From Rossellomorea marisflavi (lineage in GTDB: Bacteria > Bacillota > Bacilli > Bacillales > Bacillaceae_B), in contig NZ_LGUE01000004.1 in assembly GCF_001274775.1 (NCBI RefSeq), forward strand, positions 480,163 through 544,162: 64,000 nt of DNA, written 5' to 3'. Positions 28,346 through 36,601 of the stretch are shown here, one piece after another. Below the pieces are notes generated by a model, which was not told the DNA's origin, did not search any database, and saw nothing but the letters and a program-made list of their open reading frames with translations. Each line of letters opens with the position of its first letter. The first letter of the stretch is position 1. The translations under genes were made by a program, and so were the position numbers.

Positions 28346-28525
28346 AAGTGATCGATTACTGTCACGAAACCACAATGGACCAAGATGATGCTATTTCAGA
28401 ACAAGAAGACCCTTACCTACGATTCGAAGACCTCCATCTTCCGGGGGAACGGATTGAAGAGAGTCATGCGGGATGCGAAGAAAGGAAGCTGCAGACGTTG
28501 AGCTGCCGCTTCCTTTCTTTGCGTA
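28346..28525 (+). repeat. Direct repeat, decayed copy
   Basis: Matches the copy at 27607-27840 but with a mid-gene deletion and small changes that shift the frame (for example GCTATTTCAGAACAAG in place of GGTAATCCAGAATAAG). It no longer encodes the small protein. The surrounding 28262-28637 holds no other gene that I can support. Confidence 0.7.
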
Positions 28526-28637
28526 ATGTGGTGGAGTACTACATACGTCGCACTCTGATGTTTAAAAGGGTACTACCTAACGCTCACTAGTATAACCATT
28601 TGAATCAGGGATAACCTATTCGGTGGGGGTGCTAAAC

Positions 28638-29135
28638 GTGAGAAAAAATTTCGAAATCAACATGATTAAATGGCTTTATTTCTTTGGTATTTGTTCCTTT
28701 GTTATGTTAGTTAATAAACCTCTTGCAAAGGACTGGCTCCTTGTTTTCTTTATAAAGAGTTATTATGCATCGTTGGTCGATAAGTTGGTTGTATATAAAG
28801 GGTATGTTGAATATCCCACACGGTTTCCGAAACGTGTTAAAACGAGCGTATTGTTCGATTACATCCTTTTTCCGATTACATGTGTTTTTTATAATCAAAT
28901 CACTAAGGATTCTCATATCCTTCAATGCCTGATAAAGGTCCTGTATTTAAGTGTACCCTTGACCCTTATTGAGCTATGGCTAGAAAAAAACACTCAGCTT
29001 GTAAAATATAAAAGAGGATGGAATGGGAGCACTACTTTTTATTCACTTTCCTTTTCCTTTTTAGTAGTCAGGTTTTCAATGTATGTTATAAGACGTTTAT
29101 TTGATAATCAAAAAAGACCGGATCACACCTTATAG
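28638..29135 (+). CDS. CBO0543-like integral membrane protein
   Basis: A 165-residue protein with four or five hydrophobic helices. Features such as KTSVLFDYILFPITCVFYNQ, LTLIELWLEKNTQLVKYKRG and WNGSTTFYSLSFSFL match the CBO0543 family of small Bacillus membrane proteins with no known role. I choose GTG 28638 with GGGGGTG before it; an in-frame GTG at 28623 is an alternative. Its last 6 bases overlap the convergent gene. Confidence 0.8.
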   Translation: MRKNFEINMIKWLYFFGICSFVMLVNKPLAKDWLLVFFIKSYYASLVDKLVVYKGYVEYPTRFPKRVKTSVLFDYILFPITCVFYNQITKDSHILQCLIKVLYLSVPLTLIELWLEKNTQLVKYKRGWNGSTTFYSLSFSFLVVRFSMYVIRRLFDNQKRPDHTL

Positions 29136-30230
29136 CGTGTATGTGGAAGCAGGAAGCTCATCAATTTTCATCCGAAGTAAACTATACGGTTTCTCTCGCA
29201 GGTCTTTTCCATAATGGAACCTTGCCTGCCGATGTAATTGATTTACAATGACATATAGGTATCGATCTGGACCAATTGAAAAAGTATCCGGCCATAAGAT
29301 TCTCGGATCATGTGCAATGGTTTCCATTGTGCCATCCGGCCATATCTTTCGGATACTATTGTTTTCATAATCTCCAGCATAAACCGTCCCTTTTGCATCT
29401 GTAATCATGCCATCCGATGCACCTTTTTCTCCCCAATACTCCACATGATAAGGTAGATCCGTGTCCGGGATCGTTTTGTCTCTAAGGGCCTCTGTCGAGA
29501 TTGAGAACAAATGACGGCTGGTTAGTGGAGCAAAATATACTGTCTTCCCATCGGGGGAAATCGCAAGACTATCAGAAGCTAATGTAAATCGGGAAGTGGA
29601 ACCATCTTTGTTTCGATTCATTAAAATCCGACCTTCAACCTTCGGTAAAAAATAGGGATCGGGTGATGTTGAGTTTGCCCCATTTAACCGCCTGAATGCG
29701 TGTCCAGTTGATAAATCCACAACGATAATAGCTCCTGGTCCTTTCGATGATGAATCCGTGATATATGCATAACCCGCTTTCCCTACACGGAAATCAAATC
29801 GCACATCATTCAGATACGTTGTGGCCAGGACAACATCTTCCGAAAAGGTATAAACCTTTCTGATTGTATTGGTTTCTAAATCAACAGCGACTAATTTCGC
29901 TCCACCTTTAATCGGTTCGGAAAAATTGGGTGCCGCTGTATCCAATACCCATAGCGTTCCCCTTCCATCGGCAACTACACTTTGGACACTGATGAACGTC
30001 ATGGTGATATCCTCGTAGTTCTCCACATTCGTTTGTACATCAGGATAAGGCTGTAATGTATTCTCAACAATTTCCCCCACAGTAAACTTGACATCGTCTC
30101 CCCACTTCGGAAAACAAACAAAAATACGACCCGTTTCAGAAACAGTAACACCTGTAGGCATAGCCCCATAAAATGAATGAACTAATTCTAATTCACCGAA
30201 ATATTTTTCACTAGGTAAGAAAGGCTTCAT
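29130..30230 (-). CDS. Major royal jelly/yellow family protein
   Basis: About 366 residues forming a probable six-bladed beta-propeller: GVTVSETGRIFVCFPKW, SVVADGRGTLWVLDT, LNDVRFDFRVGKAGYAYITD, SLAISPDGKTVYFAPL, GMITDAKGTVYAGDYENN. These are characteristic of the MRJP/yellow family, which in bacteria are uncharacterised, possibly lactonase- or epimerase-like propellers. No signal peptide is visible, so it is likely cytoplasmic. ATG 30230 has AAGGAGG 6 bases upstream; a start at 30260 is less likely. Confidence 0.88.
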   Translation of the reverse strand: MKPFLPSEKYFGELELVHSFYGAMPTGVTVSETGRIFVCFPKWGDDVKFTVGEIVENTLQPYPDVQTNVENYEDITMTFISVQSVVADGRGTLWVLDTAAPNFSEPIKGGAKLVAVDLETNTIRKVYTFSEDVVLATTYLNDVRFDFRVGKAGYAYITDSSSKGPGAIIVVDLSTGHAFRRLNGANSTSPDPYFLPKVEGRILMNRNKDGSTSRFTLASDSLAISPDGKTVYFAPLTSRHLFSISTEALRDKTIPDTDLPYHVEYWGEKGASDGMITDAKGTVYAGDYENNSIRKIWPDGTMETIAHDPRILWPDTFSIGPDRYLYVIVNQLHRQARFHYGKDLREKPYSLLRMKIDELPASTYTL

Positions 30231-30368
30231 GATATCCTCCTTAAGCAACACGGATATCACCTATATATGTGATAAGTTTCTTCTAGTGCATGTTTCAATT
30301 TACTTAGTTATGAGGTCATACTCGAATGATGCTCCCGAGTAAAGTAAGGCACTTGAATGGAAAACTCT

Positions 30369-31130
30369 CTATTTCTTCATAATCCCCGCCACCAAACGCG
30401 TCAACACTTTCCGCGGCAGAAATCGCCCCATTTGTGTGGTCGCATAGTTCGACTTCCCGTCGACGACGAAGCTGTTTCCTTTCGCCAGGGCGTGGAAGGC
30501 GGATTGGACGACTTGTTCCGCTGTCCGCATTTTCCCGACGGAGACGTCTCCGGCCGTTTCAAAGAATGAGGTGGCTGTGGCCCCCGGGCAGAGGGCAAGT
30601 ACCTTGATCCCCTTCTTCCGGTATTCTTCCCAGAGGGATTCGGTGAAGGAGAGGACGAAGGCTTTGGTTGCGCCGTATACGGCCATGTAGGGGACGGGCT
30701 GGAATGAGACGACGGAGGCGAGGTTGATGATGGTGCCCGAGCCTTTTGCCACCATGTCCTTCAGATACAGATGCGTCATATCCACCACCGCGGCCACGTT
30801 CACCATGACCTGGTTGTGATCGGTCTCATGGGGGTTGGTGAGGAATTCACCGCTTGTGGCGAAACCGGCATTGTTCACCAGGTAATCGACGGTGAGCCCG
30901 AGCTCCTGCGTTTGCTTATAGACGTCCTTCGCCCCGTATTCCTTGCTGAGGTCGGCCGTGATGACCGTTGCGTTCACGTTCCATTGCTCCTGCAGTTCTG
31001 TTGCCAGCTCCTGCAATTTCCCCGTCGAGCGGGCGACGAGGATGACGTCCATCCCTTTGGCTGCGAGCTGCGTGGCAAATTCTTTCCCGATACCGGATGA
31101 GGCTCCTGTGATCAATGCGATTTGGTTCAT
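30369..31130 (-). CDS. Short-chain dehydrogenase/reductase
   Basis: A 253-residue classical SDR: TGASSGIGKEFA (NAD(P)-binding, residues 8-19), NNAGFATSG (about 90), the catalytic Ser in INLASVV and the YGATK (YxxxK) pair at about 155-159, and LCPGATAT. It resembles the DltE/YqjQ group of general oxidoreductases. The substrate cannot be told. An operator-like motif at 31161-31180 lies in front, and it shares the neighbourhood with a second SDR and an ArsR regulator. Confidence 0.92.
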   Translation of the reverse strand: MNQIALITGASSGIGKEFATQLAAKGMDVILVARSTGKLQELATELQEQWNVNATVITADLSKEYGAKDVYKQTQELGLTVDYLVNNAGFATSGEFLTNPHETDHNQVMVNVAAVVDMTHLYLKDMVAKGSGTIINLASVVSFQPVPYMAVYGATKAFVLSFTESLWEEYRKKGIKVLALCPGATATSFFETAGDVSVGKMRTAEQVVQSAFHALAKGNSFVVDGKSNYATTQMGRFLPRKVLTRLVAGIMKK

Positions 31131-31160
31131 TTGTTTCTACTCCCTTTCTGCGTTTATAGG

Positions 31161-31180
31161 TTTAATCATTTGAACATTTA
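31161..31180. promoter_or_regulatory. Candidate ArsR-type operator, site 1
   Basis: TTTAATCATTTGAACATTTA lies 31 bases upstream of the SDR start. Related sequences stand in front of the second SDR (32417-32452) and of the ArsR gene (31531-31556), sharing a CTTAAAC/TTGAAC...ACATT core. This suggests control by the ArsR protein between the two dehydrogenases. Confidence 0.4.
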
Positions 31181-31210
31181 GGTTGAAAGAAAGGATCTGA
31201 AGCCGGATGA

Positions 31211-31522
31211 CTAAAGATCGCATGTACTTTCCACTGTATGAATCAGTTGCTTCAGCAGTCCGACCGATGGCTCAAGGGCCAATGAGTAGAGACGCTGTGT
31301 GCCTTTTTGCTCGATGGTGACCAGCTGATTGTCCCGGAGGATCTTCAGATGATGCGAAATGGCTGGTCGTGATAGCGTGGAATGCTCAGTGATTTCGTTT
31401 ACGGTCAAATGGTCATGCTCTGCCAGCAGCAAAATGATGTCCTGCCGTGCCGGATCACTCAATGCCTGCAAGAGCGGAATACAGGAACGAAACACGTCGA
31501 TGGCCTGTTGCCCCATATCCAT
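31211..31522 (-). CDS. ArsR-family transcriptional regulator
   Basis: A 103-residue winged-helix protein: LLQALSDPARQDIILLLAEH, LTVNEITEHSTLSRPAISHH (HTH) and LKILRDNQLVTIEQKGTQRLY (wing). No CxC metal-binding motif is seen in the recognition helix, so it is probably a non-metal or redox/ligand sensor. It sits between two SDR genes and likely represses them. Confidence 0.9.
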   Translation of the reverse strand: MDMGQQAIDVFRSCIPLLQALSDPARQDIILLLAEHDHLTVNEITEHSTLSRPAISHHLKILRDNQLVTIEQKGTQRLYSLALEPSVGLLKQLIHTVESTCDL

Positions 31523-31530
31523 CCCCCTCT

Positions 31531-31556
31531 AATGTCTATTTGTTTAAGCTAATCAA
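31531..31556. promoter_or_regulatory. Candidate ArsR-type operator, site 2 (autoregulation)
   Basis: On the minus strand the region ahead of the ArsR start reads TTAGCTTAAACAAATAGACA followed by TT. It shares the CTTAAAC-n5-ACATT arrangement with the site before the second SDR. Confidence 0.35.
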
Positions 31557-31591
31557 CTCAATGATAGTCAAACGAGCGCCAAACTTCAAGA

Positions 31592-32374
31592 CTAACGGGC
31601 CCTCTCCTGGACATTTCGCACCGTCGCCGTCACCCATTTCCTCGGGATGAAGCGGATGCTGTTGGCAAGCAGCTTATTCTTGAATCCCGGGATGACGATG
31701 GTCTTCCCTCTCATCAACCCGTCATACCCGATGCGCGCAACCGTCTGGACATCCATCACGCCGCTCTTGAACAGCTTCGACTCACCCAGATTCGCACGGG
31801 ACTTGAACCCGGTCTCCGTCGGCCCCGGACATAAAGCCGTCACCGTGACACCGCTCCCCTTCAGTTCGTTCTCAAGCGCCTCCGTCAGAGAAAGCACATA
31901 CGATTTTGTCGCATAATACACCGCCATGAGCGGTCCCGGCTGAAAGGCAGCAGAAGAAGCGACGTTCATGATCCTCCCCCGCCCTCTCGCCTTCATCCCC
32001 GGCAGGAACAGCTTGGTCAACGCGGTCAATGCCTTGATGTTGATATCAATCATAGACAGTTCATCCACAAGATCGGTCTCATCAAAAGCCCCATACAAAC
32101 CGAAGCCGGCATTATTCACCAGTACGTCGATCTCGATATGCTTACCCTTCAATTCTTCCTTCAGGCGGTACGCTTCCTCCTGCTTCCCAAGATCCATGGC
32201 AATCACAGTACCCCGGATCCCGTACTGCGCCTCCAGCTCCCCCTTCAGCTGATTGAGCTTCTCTTCACTTCTTGCCACAAGTACAAGATCATAGCCGTCT
32301 TTCGCAAAGAGCTTGGCCAGTTCCAGTCCGATGCCGGATGAAGCGCCGGTGATGAGTGCGGTTTGATTGGTCAT
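31592..32374 (-). CDS. Short-chain dehydrogenase/reductase
   Basis: A 260-residue classical SDR: TGASSGIGLELAKLFA at the N-terminus, NNAGFGLYGAF, MNVASSAAF with catalytic Ser, YYATKSYVL (YxxxK) and LCPGPTETGF. It is a near relative of the SDR at 30369-31130, most likely by duplication. The two flank an ArsR gene and share operator-like sequences. Substrate unknown. Confidence 0.92.
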   Translation of the reverse strand: MTNQTALITGASSGIGLELAKLFAKDGYDLVLVARSEEKLNQLKGELEAQYGIRGTVIAMDLGKQEEAYRLKEELKGKHIEIDVLVNNAGFGLYGAFDETDLVDELSMIDINIKALTALTKLFLPGMKARGRGRIMNVASSAAFQPGPLMAVYYATKSYVLSLTEALENELKGSGVTVTALCPGPTETGFKSRANLGESKLFKSGVMDVQTVARIGYDGLMRGKTIVIPGFKNKLLANSIRFIPRKWVTATVRNVQERAR

Positions 32375-32416
32375 GGTTGGATCCCTTCCTTTTTTTATGA
32401 TTAGTTATTTTGTTAT

Positions 32417-32452
32417 GTTTAATCACTTAAACGTTTAAACATTTAAACATAT
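32417..32452. promoter_or_regulatory. Candidate ArsR-type operator, site 3
   Basis: An AT-rich stretch with overlapping dyads (AAACGTTT, TTTAAACATTTAAA) 43 bases upstream of the second SDR. It contains TTTAATCACTTAAACGTTTA, close to site 1. Confidence 0.4.
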
Positions 32453-32483
32453 TGTAGTGAATTGATTTGATGATGTCAATGTA

Positions 32484-32662
32484 AATACTCTAATGGTTTA
32501 TTTAAGACTCAATCACGTGTGGGTCTATATGAATTCCAGCCGAATGCAGCTCTTCTTGAATCTGATGCTGCTCTTGGATATTTGCTAGCTACTTTAGGGC
32601 CTGGAGAATACAGTAGAATAGCCATTAGTCCATCAGAAGTAACTTCTCATTATTCTATATAA
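32484..32662 (+). pseudogene. C-terminal remnant of an unknown gene
   Basis: The plus strand has an open stretch reading NGLFKTQSRVGLYEFQPN, then AALLESDAALGYLLATLGPG and EYSRIAISPSEVTSHYSI, ending at TAA 32660-32662. Composition is coding-like but there is no start or ribosome binding site, and a stop closes it upstream at about 32475. I do not recognise the family. It occupies most of the 305-base gap 32375-32679. Confidence 0.4.
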
Positions 32663-32679
32663 AAACAACACGAATGGCT

Positions 32680-33126
32680 CTATCGTCTTTGCCCATTGGA
32701 CCCTCTATATTCAATTTCAATAATGGCCTGTTTAGCAGCTTCTATTATTTCTCCGCTAGAATGATGAAGAAACGTCTCCAGGATCGATCTATATTTACCC
32801 TTTCCTGAAAAACCCATAAACGTCAGAACATACGTTAACTGTTCTTCATTGAACGTCGATAGAACTGGCACCAGCAGATCCAATGATATGTCAGAAGCAA
32901 TGTCTTGATTAACGAGTCCGTTATGAATCGAATGAAGAATACTTTCTTTTACTGCATCATCCTTTTCCATAGGAATATGCGCTAGGAGTAGATCAATCCC
33001 TTCTATGAGCTTAGGGCTGTCCATACCTCCATATTGGAACCTATCTCCAATATCTTCAATCCCTCTCTCCTTCTCAACTTTATCCTCACTCGATAATAGT
33101 CTTTTTATTTCTTCCACTACTTTCAT
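32680..33126 (-). CDS. HEAT-repeat-like hypothetical protein
   Basis: A 148-residue all-helical protein with repeat-like pairs (LLAHIPMEKDDAVKESILHS, LVPVLSTFNEEQLTYVLTFM, YRSILETFLHHSSGEIIEAA) that suggest HEAT-type helices. It lies downstream of a polymorphic toxin/immunity pair on the same strand, where extra immunity genes are often stored. An immunity role is an inference only. It starts at ATG 33126 with AGGAGG in front. Confidence 0.75.
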   Translation of the reverse strand: MKVVEEIKRLLSSEDKVEKERGIEDIGDRFQYGGMDSPKLIEGIDLLLAHIPMEKDDAVKESILHSIHNGLVNQDIASDISLDLLVPVLSTFNEEQLTYVLTFMGFSGKGKYRSILETFLHHSSGEIIEAAKQAIIEIEYRGSNGQRR

Positions 33127-33213
33127 GAGCCTACCTCCTTTCCTTTATTACAATTTTATAAAATAAAGAAACCTTAAGAAGCGCATCTTGCTAATCAAGG
33201 TTTCTACACAGCA

Positions 33214-33414
33214 CTATTCCTCCAACACAACATTGGAACATACTACCGACAACCACGGTTTCGAGTAGTCTATCGTGAAAATCCCCACATGCTTGTGCTT
33301 ATCCGAACTTCCTTCCAGCTCTTTAAAGAGAAAAATTGTTGTGTAAAAAAGCACAATGTATGAATAATTATGGTGGGAAGGATTCCATTTATCATTTGAA
33401 GTGAACCATGTCAT
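33214..33414 (-). CDS. Small hypothetical ORF at the end of the PoNi gene
   Basis: A 66-codon frame starting at an ATG inside the last codons of the PoNi gene. It reads WNPSHHNYSYIVLFYTTIF and ends IDYSKPWLSVVCSNVVLEE. The C-terminal half looks like real protein sequence, but no clear ribosome binding site is present. It may be the truncated tail of a lost toxin or immunity gene rather than an expressed gene. Confidence 0.35.
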   Translation of the reverse strand: MTWFTSNDKWNPSHHNYSYIVLFYTTIFLFKELEGSSDKHKHVGIFTIDYSKPWLSVVCSNVVLEE

Positions 33415-34102
33415 AAGGATAGTACGGAGTATCCTTTAAGGCAGTATCATCTAACTTTAAGATCTTTACGATGGCTCCACTTTCATAACTCCAATACCCG
33501 TTATACGTATCATGTTGACTTTTATGTGAGTCATACCAGCCTATATCTTCGTGACCAGGATACCATTTAGATTCTAAATAATATTTTAATTTCTCTATGG
33601 CCTCATTTTCGCTGCTCGCATGAATAACTTCATATAGGATGCTATAGGGATCTGAAAACATAAATGATGGTGTTGTACGATTCAAAATTTTATTGTTATC
33701 ATTCAACAAAAAATCTACTAGGTAATCTTTCAATTGGGATCTTACAACTAACTCTCTAAGCTGATTTACATCGTGGTCTGGAACATTAATCATATTTCCA
33801 ATAGAAAGCATCCACACCAGTCTGACATAGCCACTTTCCTTGTTCCATTCCTTATTCATTATTTGGACCATTTCAGAATACAACCTTTGGATATCTTCAA
33901 TTGGTGCTCCCATAGAATATAAACAGTTTAACTTGTTAAAATAGCTATTTTGAATAATAATATAAGCTCTTTTTAAACCTGTATCCTCTTCTCCTCGTTC
34001 CCGTTTCACTTTCTCAGCCATATCTTTATACTTAAGTATTTTACGAGTTTCATTTTCTAAATACTTTTGAAAATAATCTATTCCTCTACGCATATCTCTC
34101 AT
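33392..34102 (-). CDS. PoNi-type immunity protein (DUF1910/DUF1911)
   Basis: About 236 residues. The C-terminal block WYDSHKSQHDTYNGYWSYES, AIVKILKLDDTALKD and PYYPYDMVHF is the DUF1911 signature of PoNi proteins, which bind and neutralise PoNe DNase toxins; the N-terminal half is the helical DUF1910 part. ATG 34102 has AGAAGGGGG 9 bases upstream; an in-frame TTG at 34138 would overlap the toxin. It directly follows the toxin gene, as expected for a cognate pair. Confidence 0.9.
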   Translation of the reverse strand: MRDMRRGIDYFQKYLENETRKILKYKDMAEKVKRERGEEDTGLKRAYIIIQNSYFNKLNCLYSMGAPIEDIQRLYSEMVQIMNKEWNKESGYVRLVWMLSIGNMINVPDHDVNQLRELVVRSQLKDYLVDFLLNDNNKILNRTTPSFMFSDPYSILYEVIHASSENEAIEKLKYYLESKWYPGHEDIGWYDSHKSQHDTYNGYWSYESGAIVKILKLDDTALKDTPYYPYDMVHFK

Positions 34103-34118
34103 TTCTATATTCCCCCTT

Positions 34119-36044
34119 CTACTTATCAATTTTCCCAAACGAGTTTAGGGTAGACTTAGTAACATTACCATTTTCATCTATTCTTATTAATAAGCTTTGA
34201 ACATTTTCTGGATTTAAGATCATTTCATCCCTAATCATTTCAGCAAGCTCCTGGCCAACAGCATCTTCTAGCCTATTACTACCTAGAATCCAATCCTCAC
34301 TCATCTGGAGACCATCTTTTGTATTTGAAAGTTGTGCCTTATTATACTTTGCTTCTGCTATTACATATTTAGGTGGTGGTGTTGCATTCTCATATACACC
34401 ATCTATTCCTTTATTAATTTTTTGGTCTAATGTTAATACACGATCATCACTAATTCTTGTATAGGTTTGATTTTCAAAGAAATCATCCATTTTAATTTCC
34501 CCATAGTTCCCTTTTTGCTTTGTTGTTTCTAAGGTTATTTCTCCATCCTCTACTGAATCAATTACCACTCGCTGTTGTTCTCTGGCCACATCTATTGATT
34601 CTATTACTTTTTCAGATTTATTACTGACTTCACCCTTAGTTTCCTTTTTACTATCCCCAGTTTTCCAAGAGAACCTAACATGACCATTCTCATTCATCAC
34701 CAGCTTCTTAAACGTAGAGTATGCCTCAGAATTAACAGCTTTTGAAACTGGTCCTGATGCTACTTTTTGATATGTTTTCTCCATTATCTTGTTTAGCTTT
34801 TCCGGATTCAAGACATTTTTCGTGTTACCTATGAACTCTCCAAGGGATCCCGAAATGGCTTTCAAGTCCATCACTTGTTTTCCTGTTTTAGAGAAAAGAA
34901 GTTGTTGAGCCATTTTCTCCTCTTGGCCATAGACATATTTGACCCCGTCATGGATGGCGGCTCTAACTTTGGCGGTGTTCATGACCTTGTAAGGAATATC
35001 TTGATTGGAACTTTTTTTTCCGGCTTTTCCAGCTTTGCTTGCTTTGCTCACTGTACTGACCTTGTCTGCGCCCTTGATCCCTACAAGCGAGGTCGCCACA
35101 TAGGTTGCTACATAGGCTTCGAATCTTGTTCTGCTTCGTTGGTCTCCCTCTATGACCTCTTTTTCTACAGATTCCCAAAAACTCTCTCCCATGTATTTAA
35201 GTGTATCGATTGGGTGTAAGAGCGCATGAAGGATGCCCCCGAAGAATCCAAATGGATCGGTGAATAAAAAAATTAAGGAATCTATTATTCCTATTAGAAT
35301 GTCTAAAATAGCTAAAGTAAATCCTTCCGCTGTTGCAAACAAATCTGTGACCATCCCTGACAATATCTCTTTGGAGAAGTCGATGGCAAACGATTTCCAA
35401 TCTGTTTCATTTCCCTCAAACCTCTTTGTAGGTAATAAAACTGGGTTGAAATCCAATTTTTTAAAAATCGGACTTAGCTGCATGATTTGCTTCTCCAAGG
35501 CATCGACCTGCCCTTGTAGTGAAGAGAGGGAAGCAGTCTGGGCATGATCAAACTCATACACCTTTTCGATACTATGGCTCATTTCTCTCTCGGCCTCGGC
35601 CACATATTGCATGCAGGTCTCGTCCTCAATCTTTGGCAACGTGACGATATCTGATACATTTTTGATCGTTTCATTGGCTTCAAACGTCAGGTGCACCGTT
35701 GTCTGCTTCGCAAAATGGAGACCTGCCTGTAATTCATTCTCCAAAAAGCCCTCATTCATGAACCCATCAGGTGCTGGCTCCAGATTCTGAAGCGCATTAT
35801 TCATTGACTTGATGACCGATTGGTAGCCAGATAGATACGATTGATACTGTTCGAGGAAGGGTAGGTGCATATTGCGGTAAAAATCCCTGATGGCGTTTCC
35901 GCCTTTTCCCTTGAATGCCTCATCAAGATCGGTAAAGCCCTGTATGGCCTTCGCAACTTGGTCCGCCTGTTTTTTCTGAGAGGATAAGGTCTCCTCTATT
36001 TCTTTTATTCCCTTTTGAAAGCCGTCTACGTCTAGTATTTTCAT
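34119..36044 (-). CDS. LXG polymorphic toxin with C-terminal PoNe DNase domain
   Basis: A 641-residue toxin. Residues 1-205 are the helical LXG domain (MKILDVDGFQKGIKEIEETL...) that guides export by the type VII (ESX/YukE) system. A hydrophobic stretch at about 225-290 follows. The C-terminal ~150 residues are a PoNe nuclease of the PD-(D/E)XK fold: GNYGEIKMDDFF, NKGIDGVYEN and YVIAEAKYNK carry the Glu, Asp and Glu-x-Lys of the active site. PoNe toxins degrade DNA of rival cells. ATG 36044 has GGGGAGG before it. It is sandwiched between a YwqI-type partner and PoNi. Confidence 0.93.
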   Translation of the reverse strand: MKILDVDGFQKGIKEIEETLSSQKKQADQVAKAIQGFTDLDEAFKGKGGNAIRDFYRNMHLPFLEQYQSYLSGYQSVIKSMNNALQNLEPAPDGFMNEGFLENELQAGLHFAKQTTVHLTFEANETIKNVSDIVTLPKIEDETCMQYVAEAEREMSHSIEKVYEFDHAQTASLSSLQGQVDALEKQIMQLSPIFKKLDFNPVLLPTKRFEGNETDWKSFAIDFSKEILSGMVTDLFATAEGFTLAILDILIGIIDSLIFLFTDPFGFFGGILHALLHPIDTLKYMGESFWESVEKEVIEGDQRSRTRFEAYVATYVATSLVGIKGADKVSTVSKASKAGKAGKKSSNQDIPYKVMNTAKVRAAIHDGVKYVYGQEEKMAQQLLFSKTGKQVMDLKAISGSLGEFIGNTKNVLNPEKLNKIMEKTYQKVASGPVSKAVNSEAYSTFKKLVMNENGHVRFSWKTGDSKKETKGEVSNKSEKVIESIDVAREQQRVVIDSVEDGEITLETTKQKGNYGEIKMDDFFENQTYTRISDDRVLTLDQKINKGIDGVYENATPPPKYVIAEAKYNKAQLSNTKDGLQMSEDWILGSNRLEDAVGQELAEMIRDEMILNPENVQSLLIRIDENGNVTKSTLNSFGKIDK

Positions 36045-36056
36045 AGAGTGCCTCCC

Positions 36057-36338
36057 CTATCGACCCATAGAAATCATGGAATGGAGGCTTTGGTCGGTAT
36101 CTTCCATGTCTTCCACTGATTGCTTCGATGTTTGCTGGTTGTCCAGCAGGAGTTCTTGGTAGGTCTCGAGCATTTTCTGGCATTGCGCATTGAGCTCGTT
36201 CAGCTTGTTGATGACTTCAAGCTTATTCGCTCCGCCAATCTCTTTCGGGAATGATGCGTCCCAGGAATCGACTGACTGACGTAACTTTGACAGTGCCGCT
36301 TCCGCCTCTTCATACTGAATCTTGATCTCCTTGCTCAT
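36057..36338 (-). CDS. YwqI-like (DUF5344) small LXG partner protein
   Basis: A 93-residue helical protein, KEIKIQYEEAEAALSKLRQS at the N-terminus, 12 bases upstream of the LXG toxin gene. B. subtilis ywqH-ywqI-ywqJ has the same arrangement, with YwqI (DUF5344) as a small WXG100-like partner that binds the LXG region for secretion. Here no YwqH-like (DUF5082) gene precedes it. The start ATG 36338 is preferred to an in-frame start at 36383. Confidence 0.82.
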   Translation of the reverse strand: MSKEIKIQYEEAEAALSKLRQSVDSWDASFPKEIGGANKLEVINKLNELNAQCQKMLETYQELLLDNQQTSKQSVEDMEDTDQSLHSMISMGR

Positions 36339-36533
36339 GTGATCGGTCCTTTCTATATCTAGTCTCGTAATTCCAACATCCATTTAAATTCCAATTTGTT
36401 CAATATCGTACCATCAATACCATTTATATACCACTAATAACCAGACTTTTAACAAAAATAGGTATTTCATTACGGTGCATTGGTCTTGTTTTTGATATTC
36501 ACATGGGAGGGGCAGGTTAAAAAGGTAAAAAAG

Positions 36534-36562
36534 AAGCATGGAGACCGACTCCATGCTTTTCT
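36534..36562. terminator. Bidirectional terminator hairpin
   Basis: GCATGGAG/CTCCATGC with a 5-base loop, flanked by A-rich and T-rich sides. It separates the toxin unit from the LURP-one-like gene. Nothing coding is seen in 36384-36601. Confidence 0.7.
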
Positions 36563-36571
36563 CTCTTTCAT

Positions 36572-36601
36572 AAAAAAAAGCACGGGATATCTCCCGCACC
36601 T
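36572..36601 (-). terminator. Terminator of the LURP-one-like gene
   Basis: On the minus strand GTGCGGG-AGATAT-CCCGTGC is followed by TTTTTTTT, directly after the stop at 36602. Confidence 0.8.

Noticed and set aside
28348..28590. 80-codon frame over the second direct-repeat copy
   Set aside because: It is an out-of-frame reading of the decayed copy; the intact copy uses another frame.
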